A DNA stretch of 64,000 nt, from contig JAAYIE010000060.1 of NCBI GenBank assembly GCA_012744275.1, positions 45,026-109,025 of the forward strand, written 5' to 3'. Made by a program: the position numbers and the translations under genes. Positions 41,293 through 51,366 of the stretch are shown in pieces; position 1 is the stretch's first letter, and each line of letters begins with the position of its first letter. A model generated the notes under the pieces. It was not told the DNA's origin. It saw only the letters and a program-made list of their open reading frames with translations, and made no database searches. Origin of the DNA: Desulfobulbaceae bacterium. Lineage in GTDB: Bacteria > Desulfobacterota > Desulfobulbia > Desulfobulbales > Desulfobulbaceae.

Positions 41293-42085
41293 CTTTCACT
41301 CCGCTCCTGGGCGACCTGGGCCGGCGACTGGCTTTTTTCCCAGGGAAAAATATGGCCTTCAGGGTGGATAGCAGTTGGGCCTCATCCTTGAAAGGGGTAA
41401 GCCGCCCGTTACGCGCCAAGGAAATAGTTTGGGTTTCCTCGGAAACTACGATAACAATAGCGTCTGTCTCTTCGGAAAGACCAAGGGCGGCACGGTGACG
41501 GGTACCGTAACGCTTGTCGATGTTCGGGTTTTGCGAAAGTGGCAGAAGGCACCCGGAGGAGTGGATGCGTTGCTTGTGGATAATGACACCACCGTCATGC
41601 ATGGGTGAGGAGGTCTGGAAGATAGCCAGCAGCAACTCCGCCTGAATGCGGGCATCCAGACGAAAACCGCCTTCCAGAAAGTCGCGCAGACCGTTGTCCC
41701 GCTCCAGCACGATCAGGGCACCCAAGTGCCGTCGTGCCAGCAGCGAAGCCGCCCGGACGATTTCTTCCAGGTCGTTGTCTGAAGACTGTTTGGTATGGAA
41801 GAAACGGGGTTTACCCATGCGCGCCAGGCCTCGGCGGATTTCTGCCTGGAACAGGATGACAATCACCACCAGCAGGGAGCCCAGGAATGTTTTGAGTAAG
41901 ACTCGCAGAGTTTGCAGCTCAAAATAGGCGGAAACGAAGTAGAGCAGCAAAATGGAGGTAATGCCCAGCACCATCTGCACGGCGCGGGTGCCTCGGATAA
42001 GCAGCAGGGTGCGGTAGATAAGGTAGGAGACAATCAGGATATCGACAATATCCAGAGGTCGTATGGAACGTATGGTTTCGATCAT
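41282..42085 (-). CDS. cdaA: Diadenylate cyclase CdaA
   Basis: N-terminal TM helices, DisA_N motifs: SPMHDGGVIIHKQRIHSSGCLLPLS, YGTRHRAALGLSEETDAIVIVVSEETQTISLARNG. Confidence 0.95.
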   Translation of the reverse strand: MIETIRSIRPLDIVDILIVSYLIYRTLLLIRGTRAVQMVLGITSILLLYFVSAYFELQTLRVLLKTFLGSLLVVIVILFQAEIRRGLARMGKPRFFHTKQSSDNDLEEIVRAASLLARRHLGALIVLERDNGLRDFLEGGFRLDARIQAELLLAIFQTSSPMHDGGVIIHKQRIHSSGCLLPLSQNPNIDKRYGTRHRAALGLSEETDAIVIVVSEETQTISLARNGRLTPFKDEAQLLSTLKAIFFPGKKASRRPRSPRSGVKDAA

Positions 42086-42283
42086 GTCGCCTATCGGGAA
42101 AAAGATGAGATTATCTTCTTTTTTTATGTAGCATGCTTAAGGTTGAATGCAAAAATATAATTACATAACACGATGAATATATATTCTTTTACCCGGAATA
42201 TTTTTCTTGGCCCCAATGTGTGCCACTTTGTGCACCCGATACTGTCGCCGGTGCGAATAACCTGAATCACTGGGGAACACTGC

Positions 42284-42880
42284 ATGCATATGCCGCAATT
42301 GGTCGCCGCAACCCGCACAGTGCGTCGTTTTCAGCAAAATCGTGCTTTAACTGAGCGGGTATTGCATGGTTTGATTGATCTGGCCCGTTTGAGTGGCTCC
42401 GCCCGCAATGCCCAAGTGCTCCAGTATATGCCGGTGCTGGAGCCAGCTCTGTGCGAACGCATTTTTCATAACCTGACCTGGGCCGGTTACCTGACTGCTT
42501 GGAGCGGGCCTGAGCCAGGAGAACGTCCCCCGGGATACATCATCTGCCTTGCGAACCGGGATTGGCAGAAGGGGCCGGATACGGAGCTCTATTGCGATGT
42601 CGGTATTGCCAGTCAGTCCATGCTGCTGGCTGCGGCGGAAAAAGGTGTTTTCGGGTGCCGGATCGGAGCGTTCAAACCCACCCTGCACGCGCAGTTGCAA
42701 CTTGAAGAGCGACACCGTATTTTCTTGGTTCTTGCCCTGGGCTATCCAGCAGAGGAAGTTGTGTTGGAGGATGTGGGGGCCGAGGGCGACATCCGCTACT
42801 GGCGAGATGAAGAAAGGGTGCACCATGTGCCCAAAAGGTCTTTGCAGGATGTGATGCTGCCGCCACCAACTGTTTTTTAA
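42284..42880 (+). CDS. Nitroreductase-family protein
   Basis: ATRTVRRFQQNRALTERVLHGLIDLARLSGSARNAQVLQYMPV; YCDVGIASQSMLLAAAEKGVFGCRIGAF; LALGYPAEEVVLE. Confidence 0.87.
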   Translation: MHMPQLVAATRTVRRFQQNRALTERVLHGLIDLARLSGSARNAQVLQYMPVLEPALCERIFHNLTWAGYLTAWSGPEPGERPPGYIICLANRDWQKGPDTELYCDVGIASQSMLLAAAEKGVFGCRIGAFKPTLHAQLQLEERHRIFLVLALGYPAEEVVLEDVGAEGDIRYWRDEERVHHVPKRSLQDVMLPPPTVF

Positions 42881-42899
42881 CTACGAGTTGCAGTCTGCC

Positions 42900-43283
42900 A
42901 TGGTCATTTTTGCGTTCCTGTTTTCCCTGCTTACTTTTGTGGGCTCCTTAATCGCCATCCCCTGGCTGGTTGCTCGCTTGGATAGTGCGTATTTTCGGGC
43001 GTTTACCCCGCAAGCGGCAACGGGTGTGGTCAGAGGAAGGAGAGGCGCCTTTCTGCTGTGGGCGCTGATGCGCAATACCTGCGGCCTGGTGCTGGCGGTA
43101 TTGGGCGTGCTGATGCTGGTTCTGCCTGGTCAGGGTATCATCACCCTCGTACTGGGTTTGTCACTTTTGGATTTTCCAGGAAAGAGTCTGCTTTTAGCCT
43201 GGATTCTGCAAAGAAAAGCCGTACAGAGAGCTCTGAACTGGCTTCGTCGCAAGCAGGGCAAGGAAGAGTTCCTGTTTTCCTGA
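42900..43283 (+). CDS. Small integral membrane protein (PGPGW-like)
   Basis: Two hydrophobic segments, 'LVLPGQGIITLVLGLSLLDFPGK'. Confidence 0.65.
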   Translation: MVIFAFLFSLLTFVGSLIAIPWLVARLDSAYFRAFTPQAATGVVRGRRGAFLLWALMRNTCGLVLAVLGVLMLVLPGQGIITLVLGLSLLDFPGKSLLLAWILQRKAVQRALNWLRRKQGKEEFLFS

Positions 43284-43332
43284 AACGATATACTTTTGTC
43301 CACATCGTTTGTATTGCTTCGAACGCCAAGTA

Positions 43333-43370
43333 ATTCCAGTCCCAGGCCATCTTTGTTCTGGAACTGGAAT
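43333..43370. repeat. Short inverted-repeat hairpin matching termini of the ~125-bp dispersed element
   Basis: attccagtcccag-gccatctttgtt-ctggaactggaat, 13-bp arms with one mismatch. Confidence 0.55.
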
Positions 43371-43477
43371 CAACCGGGTATCGCTTGCTGCATCAGGGCC
43401 TTTTTGAAGGAATACATGCAGTGATGTTTTGCAGCCTGGCAGCATGTAGTGCCAGCAGAAGGAAACAAGCAGGTCCC

Positions 43478-44869
43478 ATGGAAGATAGCCGTATCCTCAA
43501 AGTAAGTGAGCTGACCGCCAACATTCGCAGTCTGCTGGAAGGGCGTTACTCTTTTATTCGTGTTGCAGGAGAGATATCCAACCTTAGTCGGCCAGCCTCG
43601 GGTCACCTCTATTTCACCCTGAAGGACAGCCAGGCCCAGCTCCGGGTGGTGCTCTTCAAGATGCAGCGGCGTTATCTGGCCAAAGAGCTGCAAAACGGCA
43701 TGGAGGTGGTGTGCCTGGGGCGTATTTCGGTGTACGAACCGCGGGGTGAGTATCAGCTCATTGTCGATACCGTGGATTTTCGTGGTGCCGGTGCCTTGCA
43801 GCAGTCCTTTGAGGCACTGAAGGAGCAACTGGCTGCGGAAGGGCTTTTTGACAGTACCGTCAAACGACCGTTGCCCTTTCTGCCCAAGCACATCACTTTG
43901 CTCACCTCGCCCCAGGGGGCGGCTCTGCACGACTTTATCCGGGTGGCCAGGCGACGTTTTTCCGGAGTGACCATTGCTATTTATCCAGTACCGGTACAGG
44001 GGGAGCAGGCGGCTGCAGCCATGGTTGCGGCTCTTGAGCAGGTACGTAGCCAGCTGCAAACCGATGTGCTGGTTTTATGCCGGGGCGGCGGTTCCATGGA
44101 AGACCTTTGGGCCTTTAATGATGAAGGACTGGCCCGGGCTATCCGGCGGGGTACGGTGCCAGTGGTGAGTGCGGTGGGTCATGAAATTGATTTTACCATT
44201 GCGGATTTTGCTGCAGACCTGCGTGCCCCTACACCCAGTGCTGCTGCCGAGTTGCTGGTGCCGGAACTACTGGGGCTAAAAAAAATAATAGCCGTCCAGC
44301 AGGCCCGCCTGCAGCGCCGGATGGAAGAGCATTTGCACAGTGCTGCCCAAAGACTCCGCTTTGCCCACCACAAGTTACGCTCCAGGCCCCATCCGGTCAA
44401 TAGCCTGCTCTTGAAGGTGGATCAGCTCGCAGGCAGCCTGCAATGGAGCCTCCTCCGGAAGCTGGAACAGCATGGCCTGCACCTGTCTCGGCTGGAGCAG
44501 CGTTTGCAACTCTGCAACCCAAGGTTGCGGGTGGCCCGGCAGGAACAGGTGCTTGCCACTCTGACCAATCGGCTTGTCCAGGCCGGCAGAGAGGCGCTGC
44601 AGCAAAGGGAAGGCCGTTTCTTGCAGGCTGCGGCTGTACTCAGAGCAGTGAGCCCGCTGGCGACCTTAACCAGGGGTTATGCCATTGCCCGCAGGCGCAA
44701 CGCGGCCCAAAGCATTATCCGCAGCGCTGCGCAGGTAGAAGTTGGGGAGACGGTGGATGTGCTCCTGGCCAGCGGTACGCTTGGGTGTAGGGTGGATGAA
44801 GTAGTGGTAGAGGAGGGGCTGCCCTTGCCGGATGCAGGTGAAAGAGCACACGGCAAGGCAAGACAGTAG
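43478..44869 (+). CDS. xseA: Exodeoxyribonuclease VII large subunit
   Basis: KVSELTANIRSLLEGRYSFIRVAGEISNLSRPASGHLYFTLKD, LCRGGGSMEDLWAFNDEGLARAI, VGHEIDFTIADFAADLRAPTPSAAAEL. Confidence 0.95.
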   Translation: MEDSRILKVSELTANIRSLLEGRYSFIRVAGEISNLSRPASGHLYFTLKDSQAQLRVVLFKMQRRYLAKELQNGMEVVCLGRISVYEPRGEYQLIVDTVDFRGAGALQQSFEALKEQLAAEGLFDSTVKRPLPFLPKHITLLTSPQGAALHDFIRVARRRFSGVTIAIYPVPVQGEQAAAAMVAALEQVRSQLQTDVLVLCRGGGSMEDLWAFNDEGLARAIRRGTVPVVSAVGHEIDFTIADFAADLRAPTPSAAAELLVPELLGLKKIIAVQQARLQRRMEEHLHSAAQRLRFAHHKLRSRPHPVNSLLLKVDQLAGSLQWSLLRKLEQHGLHLSRLEQRLQLCNPRLRVARQEQVLATLTNRLVQAGREALQQREGRFLQAAAVLRAVSPLATLTRGYAIARRRNAAQSIIRSAAQVEVGETVDVLLASGTLGCRVDEVVVEEGLPLPDAGERAHGKARQ

Positions 44870-44905
44870 CGATTAACAGCAGCGATTAAAGGACTAAATT
44901 AGGGA

Positions 44906-45352
44906 CTAATAACGCAGGATAGTATCCACCTGGCGGTCGATATCCGTAATGGCTGCAGTAAGGGCCTCAGGATTTTTTTTGGAAGCATCTTTGAGCGCCT
45001 GGCCCCATTTTTTCAACATATCAGTATTGATTTTGCGGGTTTTATTGTGTTTTGCCCATTCCCGGCCGATTTTATCGCCAAGTTGCAACAGGTTCTCCTG
45101 CTGCTTCGTATGATGCTCTGTCGGGAGGCGAGCCAGGATATCCTTGGAAATATCCACCCAGCCATCGGCGAGCAGGTTACCTTCCTGGAAAGTTTTATAC
45201 CATTTTTTCTCTTCTTCTGTGATGTTGCCGGGAATTTGATAGGTTACGCTAATGGCGGGCGCTTCTGCTGCCGGTACCAGACTGGCTGTATGGAATAATC
45301 CGGCCAGGGTAAGGGAGGCCGCGACGATGCAGGTGGAGAAAGTGTATCTCAT
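44906..45352 (-). CDS. Hypothetical secreted protein
   Basis: Signal peptide MRYTFSTCIVAASLTLAGLFHTASLVPAAEA followed by a soluble charged domain. Confidence 0.6.
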   Translation of the reverse strand: MRYTFSTCIVAASLTLAGLFHTASLVPAAEAPAISVTYQIPGNITEEEKKWYKTFQEGNLLADGWVDISKDILARLPTEHHTKQQENLLQLGDKIGREWAKHNKTRKINTDMLKKWGQALKDASKKNPEALTAAITDIDRQVDTILRY

Positions 45353-45409
45353 GGTTGTACTCCTGAGCTATGATTCAGGTTGTAATATTTAAAACGTGCA
45401 GGACTGGTG

Positions 45410-46579
45410 TCAAGTGGAGGGCGTGGCCTTTTCCGGTACCGAATCTGGCATGGTATTAGAGCAAGACGCTTCGCCTGGCATCTGGTCTGCGGTGCTGACG
45501 CCCGCCTCCGTAAAAGTGGCCACTTCCGTCAGTACTGCCACGGCTGCTTCCACAATGTTCATGGCCAAGGCGGCTCCGGTGCCCTCGCCCAGGCGCATGT
45601 TGAGCTGCAAAAGCGGTTTTCGCTGCAAGCGTTCAAGCACGACGGCATGGCCGGGTTCCACGCTGGCATGGCCGCAGATGATGTAGTCGCGTACAAAGGG
45701 TTCCAGGGTGTAGGCGATAAGCGCACCTGCGGTTGATATGAAGCCATCCACTAAAACCGGTTTTTTGTTTGCGGCTGCCCCTAGTATAAGGCCGGCAATC
45801 GCACCTATTTCAAAACCGCCCACCTTGGCAAGCACATCGAGCGCATCACTGGCATCTGGCTGATTGCGTGCAACTGCCTGTTCAATTACCCGAATTTTGT
45901 GCCTGAGTTGTTCGTCGCCAATGCCTGCTCCCCGGCCGGTTAACTCTGCCACTGGTCTACCGGTGATGACCGCACTGATGGCGGTACTTGGGCTGGTATT
46001 GGCGATGCCCATTTCACCGGTGGCAAAAATATCGACCTCTGCAGCCAGAGCATTGGCCAATTCAATGCCGGCCTCTACCGCCATAACCGCATGGGTGCGG
46101 CTCATAGCAGGACCGTGCAGCATGTTGGCGGTGCCTCGGCCGATTTTCTTGGCAAGCACAGAGCCGTTTTGTACCAGATCCTGGAAGTCATCTTTAGCAC
46201 CGACATCGACCACGCAAACCTCCGCGCCTGCCTGGCGTGCTAGGGCATTGATCCCTGCACCTCCCCGCACGATGTTGTACACCATCTGGGTGGTGACCTC
46301 CGCCGGGTAGAGGGTTACGTTTTCATCGGCAATGCCATGGTCACCAACCATGAGTACCACTTTTTTTCTGGCAACCGGCGGCTGGAGGGAACGGGTGATG
46401 CCGGCCAAATCCACCGCCAGATCCATCAAATCGCCCAGGGCCCAGTACGGCATAGTTAGTCTACCCAAATGCTCCCGCGCCCTCTCACGCCATTCATTGT
46501 CCTGCGGATAGATTTTACGGAAGGTACTGTCCAGAAAGCTGGATGTGTTAAGCGTGGGCATGGGTACTCCTGTAATCAT
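45410..46579 (-). CDS. cobT: Nicotinate-nucleotide-dimethylbenzimidazole phosphoribosyltransferase
   Basis: MVGDHGIADENVTLYPAEVTTQMVYNIVRGGAGINALARQAG, ATGEMGIANTSPSTAISAVITG, VLVDGFISTAGALIA. Confidence 0.95.
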   Translation of the reverse strand: MITGVPMPTLNTSSFLDSTFRKIYPQDNEWRERAREHLGRLTMPYWALGDLMDLAVDLAGITRSLQPPVARKKVVLMVGDHGIADENVTLYPAEVTTQMVYNIVRGGAGINALARQAGAEVCVVDVGAKDDFQDLVQNGSVLAKKIGRGTANMLHGPAMSRTHAVMAVEAGIELANALAAEVDIFATGEMGIANTSPSTAISAVITGRPVAELTGRGAGIGDEQLRHKIRVIEQAVARNQPDASDALDVLAKVGGFEIGAIAGLILGAAANKKPVLVDGFISTAGALIAYTLEPFVRDYIICGHASVEPGHAVVLERLQRKPLLQLNMRLGEGTGAALAMNIVEAAVAVLTEVATFTEAGVSTADQMPGEASCSNTMPDSVPEKATPST

Positions 46580-46603
46580 GGTAATATATACTTGTGACTG
46601 AGA

Positions 46604-47152
46604 TCAGAAGAAGGGCCTGTCCGGTTGTACAGGGAGCAGTCCTTTAGAGCGGAGAATATCCCGGATTTGTAAGGCAATAACACTGCTTTCCCTGCCCTCT
46701 GTCTTGAGAATATAGTGGGCATTTTTGCGGTAGAGCGGGAGGCGGTCGTAATATCGTTTTCTGGCCTGATCCGGATCCTGGAAAAGCGGGCGTTTGGCGA
46801 TTTGGCGATTACCCGGTTGGGCGAGCAGGCGTTTGTAAATGGCGTCAAAATCGGCGTCCAAGAAGAAAACATGGCCAAGGTCAAGGATGTTTTCCACCAT
46901 AAAAAAACCGCCACCGGTGGAAACAATGGTGTGGTCCACAGAAGACTCGATCCAGTTGGCCACCTGCTGCTCCAGTGCCCTGAAGGCCGGTTCACCGTGG
47001 GCGGCAAAAAAAGCGCTGATAGAGGAATGGGTAATGGATTCTATGAGGTCGTCGGTGTCCAGGGCAAAGAGTCCGGTGCTGGCAGCCAGCGCTCGGGCGG
47101 TGCGACTTTTGCCCACCCCCATAAATCCGGTGATAATGATGTTGTTTTTCAT
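46604..47152 (-). CDS. aroK: Shikimate kinase family protein
   Basis: MKNNIIITGFMGVGKSRTARALAASTGLFALDTDDLIE, VSTGGGFFM; start 47152. Confidence 0.85.
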   Translation of the reverse strand: MKNNIIITGFMGVGKSRTARALAASTGLFALDTDDLIESITHSSISAFFAAHGEPAFRALEQQVANWIESSVDHTIVSTGGGFFMVENILDLGHVFFLDADFDAIYKRLLAQPGNRQIAKRPLFQDPDQARKRYYDRLPLYRKNAHYILKTEGRESSVIALQIRDILRSKGLLPVQPDRPFF

Positions 47153-47540
47153 GCCCGCAGGGTTGATATGCAGCAATATGTATTGGTGTGTTGTCAGTAA
47201 ACACCGTTGGCATGCCTGCCCTTAAGGTTCAGCAAAGCGCACAAATGATAAGCGAAACACGCCTTATACCATATTAGCTGTTTTCTGTCCCAGAAAAGCA
47301 CTAACAACCGGTGCAGTAAACTCCATGCCTGTCCATTGGAAAAGGAGTAAGCGTTATGAAAGGGCTTGTCTGGGTATGTACTCTTGACTATGCTTTTTGG
47401 GCGTCCGATACGGGGAAGCCATCTGCTGCTTCTGCCGGGTGGGGGTTCACCAAGCAAGAACGGGGCAGGTTTGAGCTTTCCTCTTCGTTGGCCGCGCCTA
47501 ATATCACCTGATACAATCTGCACATGAAGGAGGAGAAACC

Positions 47541-47966
47541 ATGGTTGACGGGCTCTATGCGTTCTTGCAAGGTATCGGTTTTCACCATCCGCTCCACCCG
47601 GCCATGACACACCTGCCCGTGGGTCTGGTGCTGGCCTGCTTCATTTTTTCCATACTATCCTTTGCGTTCTCACGGCCAGATCTGCTCCGCACTGCTTACC
47701 ATTGTTGTCTACTGGCCGCAGCGGGGCTTGTGCTCGCCGCTGCTACGGGCCTGCTTGACTGGTTGCATCGTTATGGAGGCAATCTGGAGTCCCTGATCAT
47801 CATCAAGATGGTGCTTGCGCCGCTTCTTTTATCTACCTTGCTGGTGGCAGCCTGGCAGGCAGGTAGCGGGGCGAGGGCCGGTCGGATGGTACTCTTGTAC
47901 GGACTTGCCAGCCTCTTTGCCACGGGTTTAGGCTTTGCCGGCGGTGAACTGGTTTACGGCGGGTAG
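47541..47966 (+). CDS. DUF2231-like membrane protein
   Basis: HHPLHPAMTHLPVGLVLACFIF plus three further TM segments. Confidence 0.75.
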   Translation: MVDGLYAFLQGIGFHHPLHPAMTHLPVGLVLACFIFSILSFAFSRPDLLRTAYHCCLLAAAGLVLAAATGLLDWLHRYGGNLESLIIIKMVLAPLLLSTLLVAAWQAGSGARAGRMVLLYGLASLFATGLGFAGGELVYGG

Positions 47967-48009
47967 GCATACGCAAATTCAGTACTGATACAGGCGTTAA
48001 GCTGCATTT

Positions 48010-48942
48010 ATGCCACTGAAAAAACATTCCCTCACCCGTTATGCCTGGCTGTCCCTGGCAACGGCTTTGCTCACCATCGCCTTGAAAACAGGGGCATATA
48101 TGCTCACTGGTTCAGTCGGAATGCTTTCCGATGCGGTGGAATCTTTGGTCAATTTAGCCGGGGCGGTACTAGCCCTGATTATATTGAGCATTGCAGCGCA
48201 GCCCGCCGATGAAAAACACCCCTATGGGCACAGCAAAGCCGAATATTTTTCCAGCGCTTTTGAAGGGGTGTTGATCATCTTTGCCGCCTTCGCCATTGTT
48301 ATTACGGCAAGCATACGGCTGTTTCAGCCTCACCCGCTTGAGCAGATGGGGGTGGGACTCCTGGTTTCTCTTTTGGCTTCCTTATTTAATCTGGGTACGG
48401 CCCGTATTCTCTTGCGTGCGGGCAAGCAGTATGAGTCCATTACCCTGGAGGCGGATGGGCAGCACCTGATGACTGATGTCTGGACTTCGGCGGGGGTCTT
48501 GGGCGGGCTCGCCTGTGCCTGGCTGACCGGCTGGATTTGGCTGGATGCTGTTATAGCCCTGCTGGTGGGTCTGAATATCTTCCGCACCGGCGGCGACATT
48601 CTGCGGCGTTCCGTAGACGGTCTCATGGATACGGTGCTGCCCGCCGAGGAGATGCAGACCATTGAACAGATCATGAATACATATCGAGAGCAGGGTATCA
48701 TGTTCCACGCCCTGCGTGCCCGACGCGCTGCTTCAGAACGCTTTGTATCCGTACATATGCTCGTTCCCGGCGACTGGACGGTGCACCGGGCGCATTGTCT
48801 GGCTGAAGAATTTGAAAATGCGGTGCGCGCTCAGTTGAAAAGCACCTCCATCATCACCCATTTGGAATCTTTGGAAGACAGCAGGTCGTTCCATCATGGT
48901 ACAGACGATGGAGTAAGGCAGGGGGAAAGGAGGCTGCTCTAG
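48010..48942 (+). CDS. Cation diffusion facilitator family transporter
   Basis: GSVGMLSDAVESLVNLAGAVLAL, DEKHPYGHSKAEYFSSAFEGVLI, DGQHLMTDVWTSAGVL. Confidence 0.93.
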   Translation: MPLKKHSLTRYAWLSLATALLTIALKTGAYMLTGSVGMLSDAVESLVNLAGAVLALIILSIAAQPADEKHPYGHSKAEYFSSAFEGVLIIFAAFAIVITASIRLFQPHPLEQMGVGLLVSLLASLFNLGTARILLRAGKQYESITLEADGQHLMTDVWTSAGVLGGLACAWLTGWIWLDAVIALLVGLNIFRTGGDILRRSVDGLMDTVLPAEEMQTIEQIMNTYREQGIMFHALRARRAASERFVSVHMLVPGDWTVHRAHCLAEEFENAVRAQLKSTSIITHLESLEDSRSFHHGTDDGVRQGERRLL

Positions 48943-48991
48943 CCAGAAACTGTGCCGTCCACGTGCCACAGCACAGGCGGTGTTGCCCGGC

Positions 48992-49564
48992 TTATGGTGC
49001 AGGCATGGCCGCAAAAACGTATTCGCCAAGGATAGCGCCCATAGCTACGGCAATATCCTTATCTTTATTTTGCATTTCATTGATTGGTGCTGACAGGGCG
49101 GTAGAGGACAGCTGTTTTTGCTGTAGCACCTTTTCCGTGGTGGCATCAACCAGTTGCACATCAAGATTGAGGTAGGTGTTTCCAGCTGTTGCGCCGCCCC
49201 TTGGTCCACTGCTTTTTGTGGCCAGTCGCATGTCTGTGATCTTGCTACGCACGAGCAGGGCCGTTGAACCGGGTTGGTCCGGTTTGGTGTGATGGACCAG
49301 TTCAAAGGCCTTTTTGGCTTTGAGGGTGTTGATTGCACTGCTTTGACAGGAGCGCGCCGCCAACGGATATGCCTTGGCCATGTCAACAGAAATGGCCACG
49401 GGCTCTACCACGATAATCGGGTACCGTTGAGCAAGGAGCTGAGCTTGGCGTGCATTTGTCCCCTGTGTCACCGCAGCTCTTCTCTCTTCCTGCCTGAGAG
49501 TACACGCAGGCAGAACCAGCAACAGCGCCAGCAACAGCGCTGCGCCTGATCGTATGTACAGCAT
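48992..49564 (-). CDS. DUF4410-like lipoprotein
   Basis: Signal peptide with LPACT lipobox; YPIIVVEPVAISVD; start 49564. Confidence 0.65.
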   Translation of the reverse strand: MLYIRSGAALLLALLLVLPACTLRQEERRAAVTQGTNARQAQLLAQRYPIIVVEPVAISVDMAKAYPLAARSCQSSAINTLKAKKAFELVHHTKPDQPGSTALLVRSKITDMRLATKSSGPRGGATAGNTYLNLDVQLVDATTEKVLQQKQLSSTALSAPINEMQNKDKDIAVAMGAILGEYVFAAMPAP

Positions 49565-49629
49565 TGTTTCCTCCGCACAGGGTTTGCATGTTGTCATGCA
49601 AACCGGGTCTCCCTCCCTCCTGGCAGATA

Positions 49630-49755
49630 ATTCCAAGTATTATATAAAAACTGGGCACAAGGGTAAACAGAAAGAGGGAAAAAACAGCATTTTGTCTGTT
49701 TGCCGGCGTCTGTCCTCTCCTCCTTCCTGAAAGCAGCGGCGAATCTTTAGGGTTT
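49630..49755 (+). repeat. Dispersed ~125-bp element, copy 4 (divergent)
   Basis: attccaagtattatataaaaactgggcac...ctccttcctgaaagcagcggcgaatctttag resembles 14842-14966 (attccaattccatataaaagtgcc...cctccttgaaagcagctttaatctgg). Confidence 0.45.
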
Positions 49756-49962
49756 GCTGTATCAGATCGCCCCTGTCCGAAAGCGATTGCCATTTAGCCG
49801 AGATTTTTTTGTTAAGGCAGTATAACACGTTGTTTTTTCATGGTTTATTTCAATATTTTTTCTTTGCTTTTTGTCTAGAAGTTCCTATATTTGCGCTGCT
49901 TAAACTACAGTTTTAGCAACTGCTGTTTTGCTTTTCCCCAAACCTCTATCAGGTGCAACAAC

Positions 49963-51288
49963 ATGCTGATAACCACCCAGGCAGTCGATGAACTGGCCTT
50001 TACCTCGGCTCTGCCCCCCGAGGAAGAAGATGAACCTCCAAGTACAGCGCAACTTACTCCTGTTTTAGCCCCGCTGAGGGTGTCCATGCCAGCGCCCACT
50101 CCAAGTGGTGCGCCGATTTTTTTTCCTGTTCCATCCAATCACTTAACTCATTTAAAGAAGACGGTTCCTTCGCGGAGCTGCAGATTTCGCAAACGCTTTT
50201 TTCCCGACGCCTCCGTCAAGCTCTGGAATAACTGGCATTGGCAGGTGGCCCAGCGCGTTCGCACCCCGGAAAAATTGCGCAGCATACTGCACCTGTCTGC
50301 ACAGGAGGAAGCAGCCTTAACCGATGCCACCTCTGCGCTGCCGCTGGCCATCACCCCCTACTACCTGAGCCTGCTTGACCCGGACAACCCGAATCAGCCC
50401 CTGCGTCGTACAGTTGTGCCCACAGTGCTGGAAAGCCAGCGCAGCAAGGGTGAGGCGGATGATCCTCTGGATGAGGCCCGGCAAAGTCCGATTCCCGGTC
50501 TGGTGCATCGCTATCCTGATCGGGTTTTACTGCTGCTCACCTCGTTTTGTTCAACCTACTGCCGCTATTGCACCCGTTCACGGGTGGTGGGGCACAATAG
50601 TATCCATCCCGGCAGGCAGCGGCTGGAGGCAGCTTTTGCCTATATTGCAGCCCATCCCGAAATTCGTGATGTGCTTCTTTCCGGCGGTGACCCACTCTTG
50701 CTCAGCGATGAACAGCTGAACTGGGTACTTAGCCGTCTGCGTCGGGTTCCCCATGTGGAGATTATCCGTATTGGCAGCAAGGTGCCGGCGGTCTTGCCAC
50801 AACGGATAACTTCTGCCCTGGTACGGATGCTGCACAAGCACCATCCGCTCATGCTCAGCCTGCACTTTGCCCACCCTGATGAATGCACGCCTGAAACCAG
50901 CAAGGCCTGTGCCCGCCTGGCTGATGCCGGTATCCCGCTCGGTTCGCAAACTGTGCTTCTTGCTGGGGTTAATGACGACGCCTCCACCATGGCAAAACTG
51001 ATGCATGGTCTGTTGAAAATGCGGGTGCGTCCCTACTATCTGTACCAGTGTGATCCCATCAGTGGTTCAGTCCATTTTCGTACGCCGGTGGATAAAGGCT
51101 TAGACATCCTCCGTGCCCTGCGTGGTCATACCAGTGGCTATGCAGTACCCACCTATGTAATTGACGCCCCTGGCGGTGGCGGCAAGATCCCACTTATGCC
51201 CGAGTCGGTGTTGGGGCGCGATACAGATGGACTGGCCCTTCGTAACTACGAAGGCGGTCTGTATCACTATCCTGATTTTTGCCGCTGA
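49963..51288 (+). CDS. KamA-family radical SAM aminomutase (lysine/glutamate 2,3-aminomutase-like)
   Basis: Radical-SAM cluster CSTYCRYCTRS, DVLLSGGDPLLLSDEQL, YYLYQCDPISGSVHFRTPVDKGL, YVIDAPGGGGKIPL. Confidence 0.9.
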   Translation: MLITTQAVDELAFTSALPPEEEDEPPSTAQLTPVLAPLRVSMPAPTPSGAPIFFPVPSNHLTHLKKTVPSRSCRFRKRFFPDASVKLWNNWHWQVAQRVRTPEKLRSILHLSAQEEAALTDATSALPLAITPYYLSLLDPDNPNQPLRRTVVPTVLESQRSKGEADDPLDEARQSPIPGLVHRYPDRVLLLLTSFCSTYCRYCTRSRVVGHNSIHPGRQRLEAAFAYIAAHPEIRDVLLSGGDPLLLSDEQLNWVLSRLRRVPHVEIIRIGSKVPAVLPQRITSALVRMLHKHHPLMLSLHFAHPDECTPETSKACARLADAGIPLGSQTVLLAGVNDDASTMAKLMHGLLKMRVRPYYLYQCDPISGSVHFRTPVDKGLDILRALRGHTSGYAVPTYVIDAPGGGGKIPLMPESVLGRDTDGLALRNYEGGLYHYPDFCR

Positions 51289-51366
51289 AACCATATGCTC
51301 TCCCTTGCCCAGGGCGGGTCAGCCCTGGGTTCCCCTTGTGATCCACCACCACTGGCAAGATTCATC

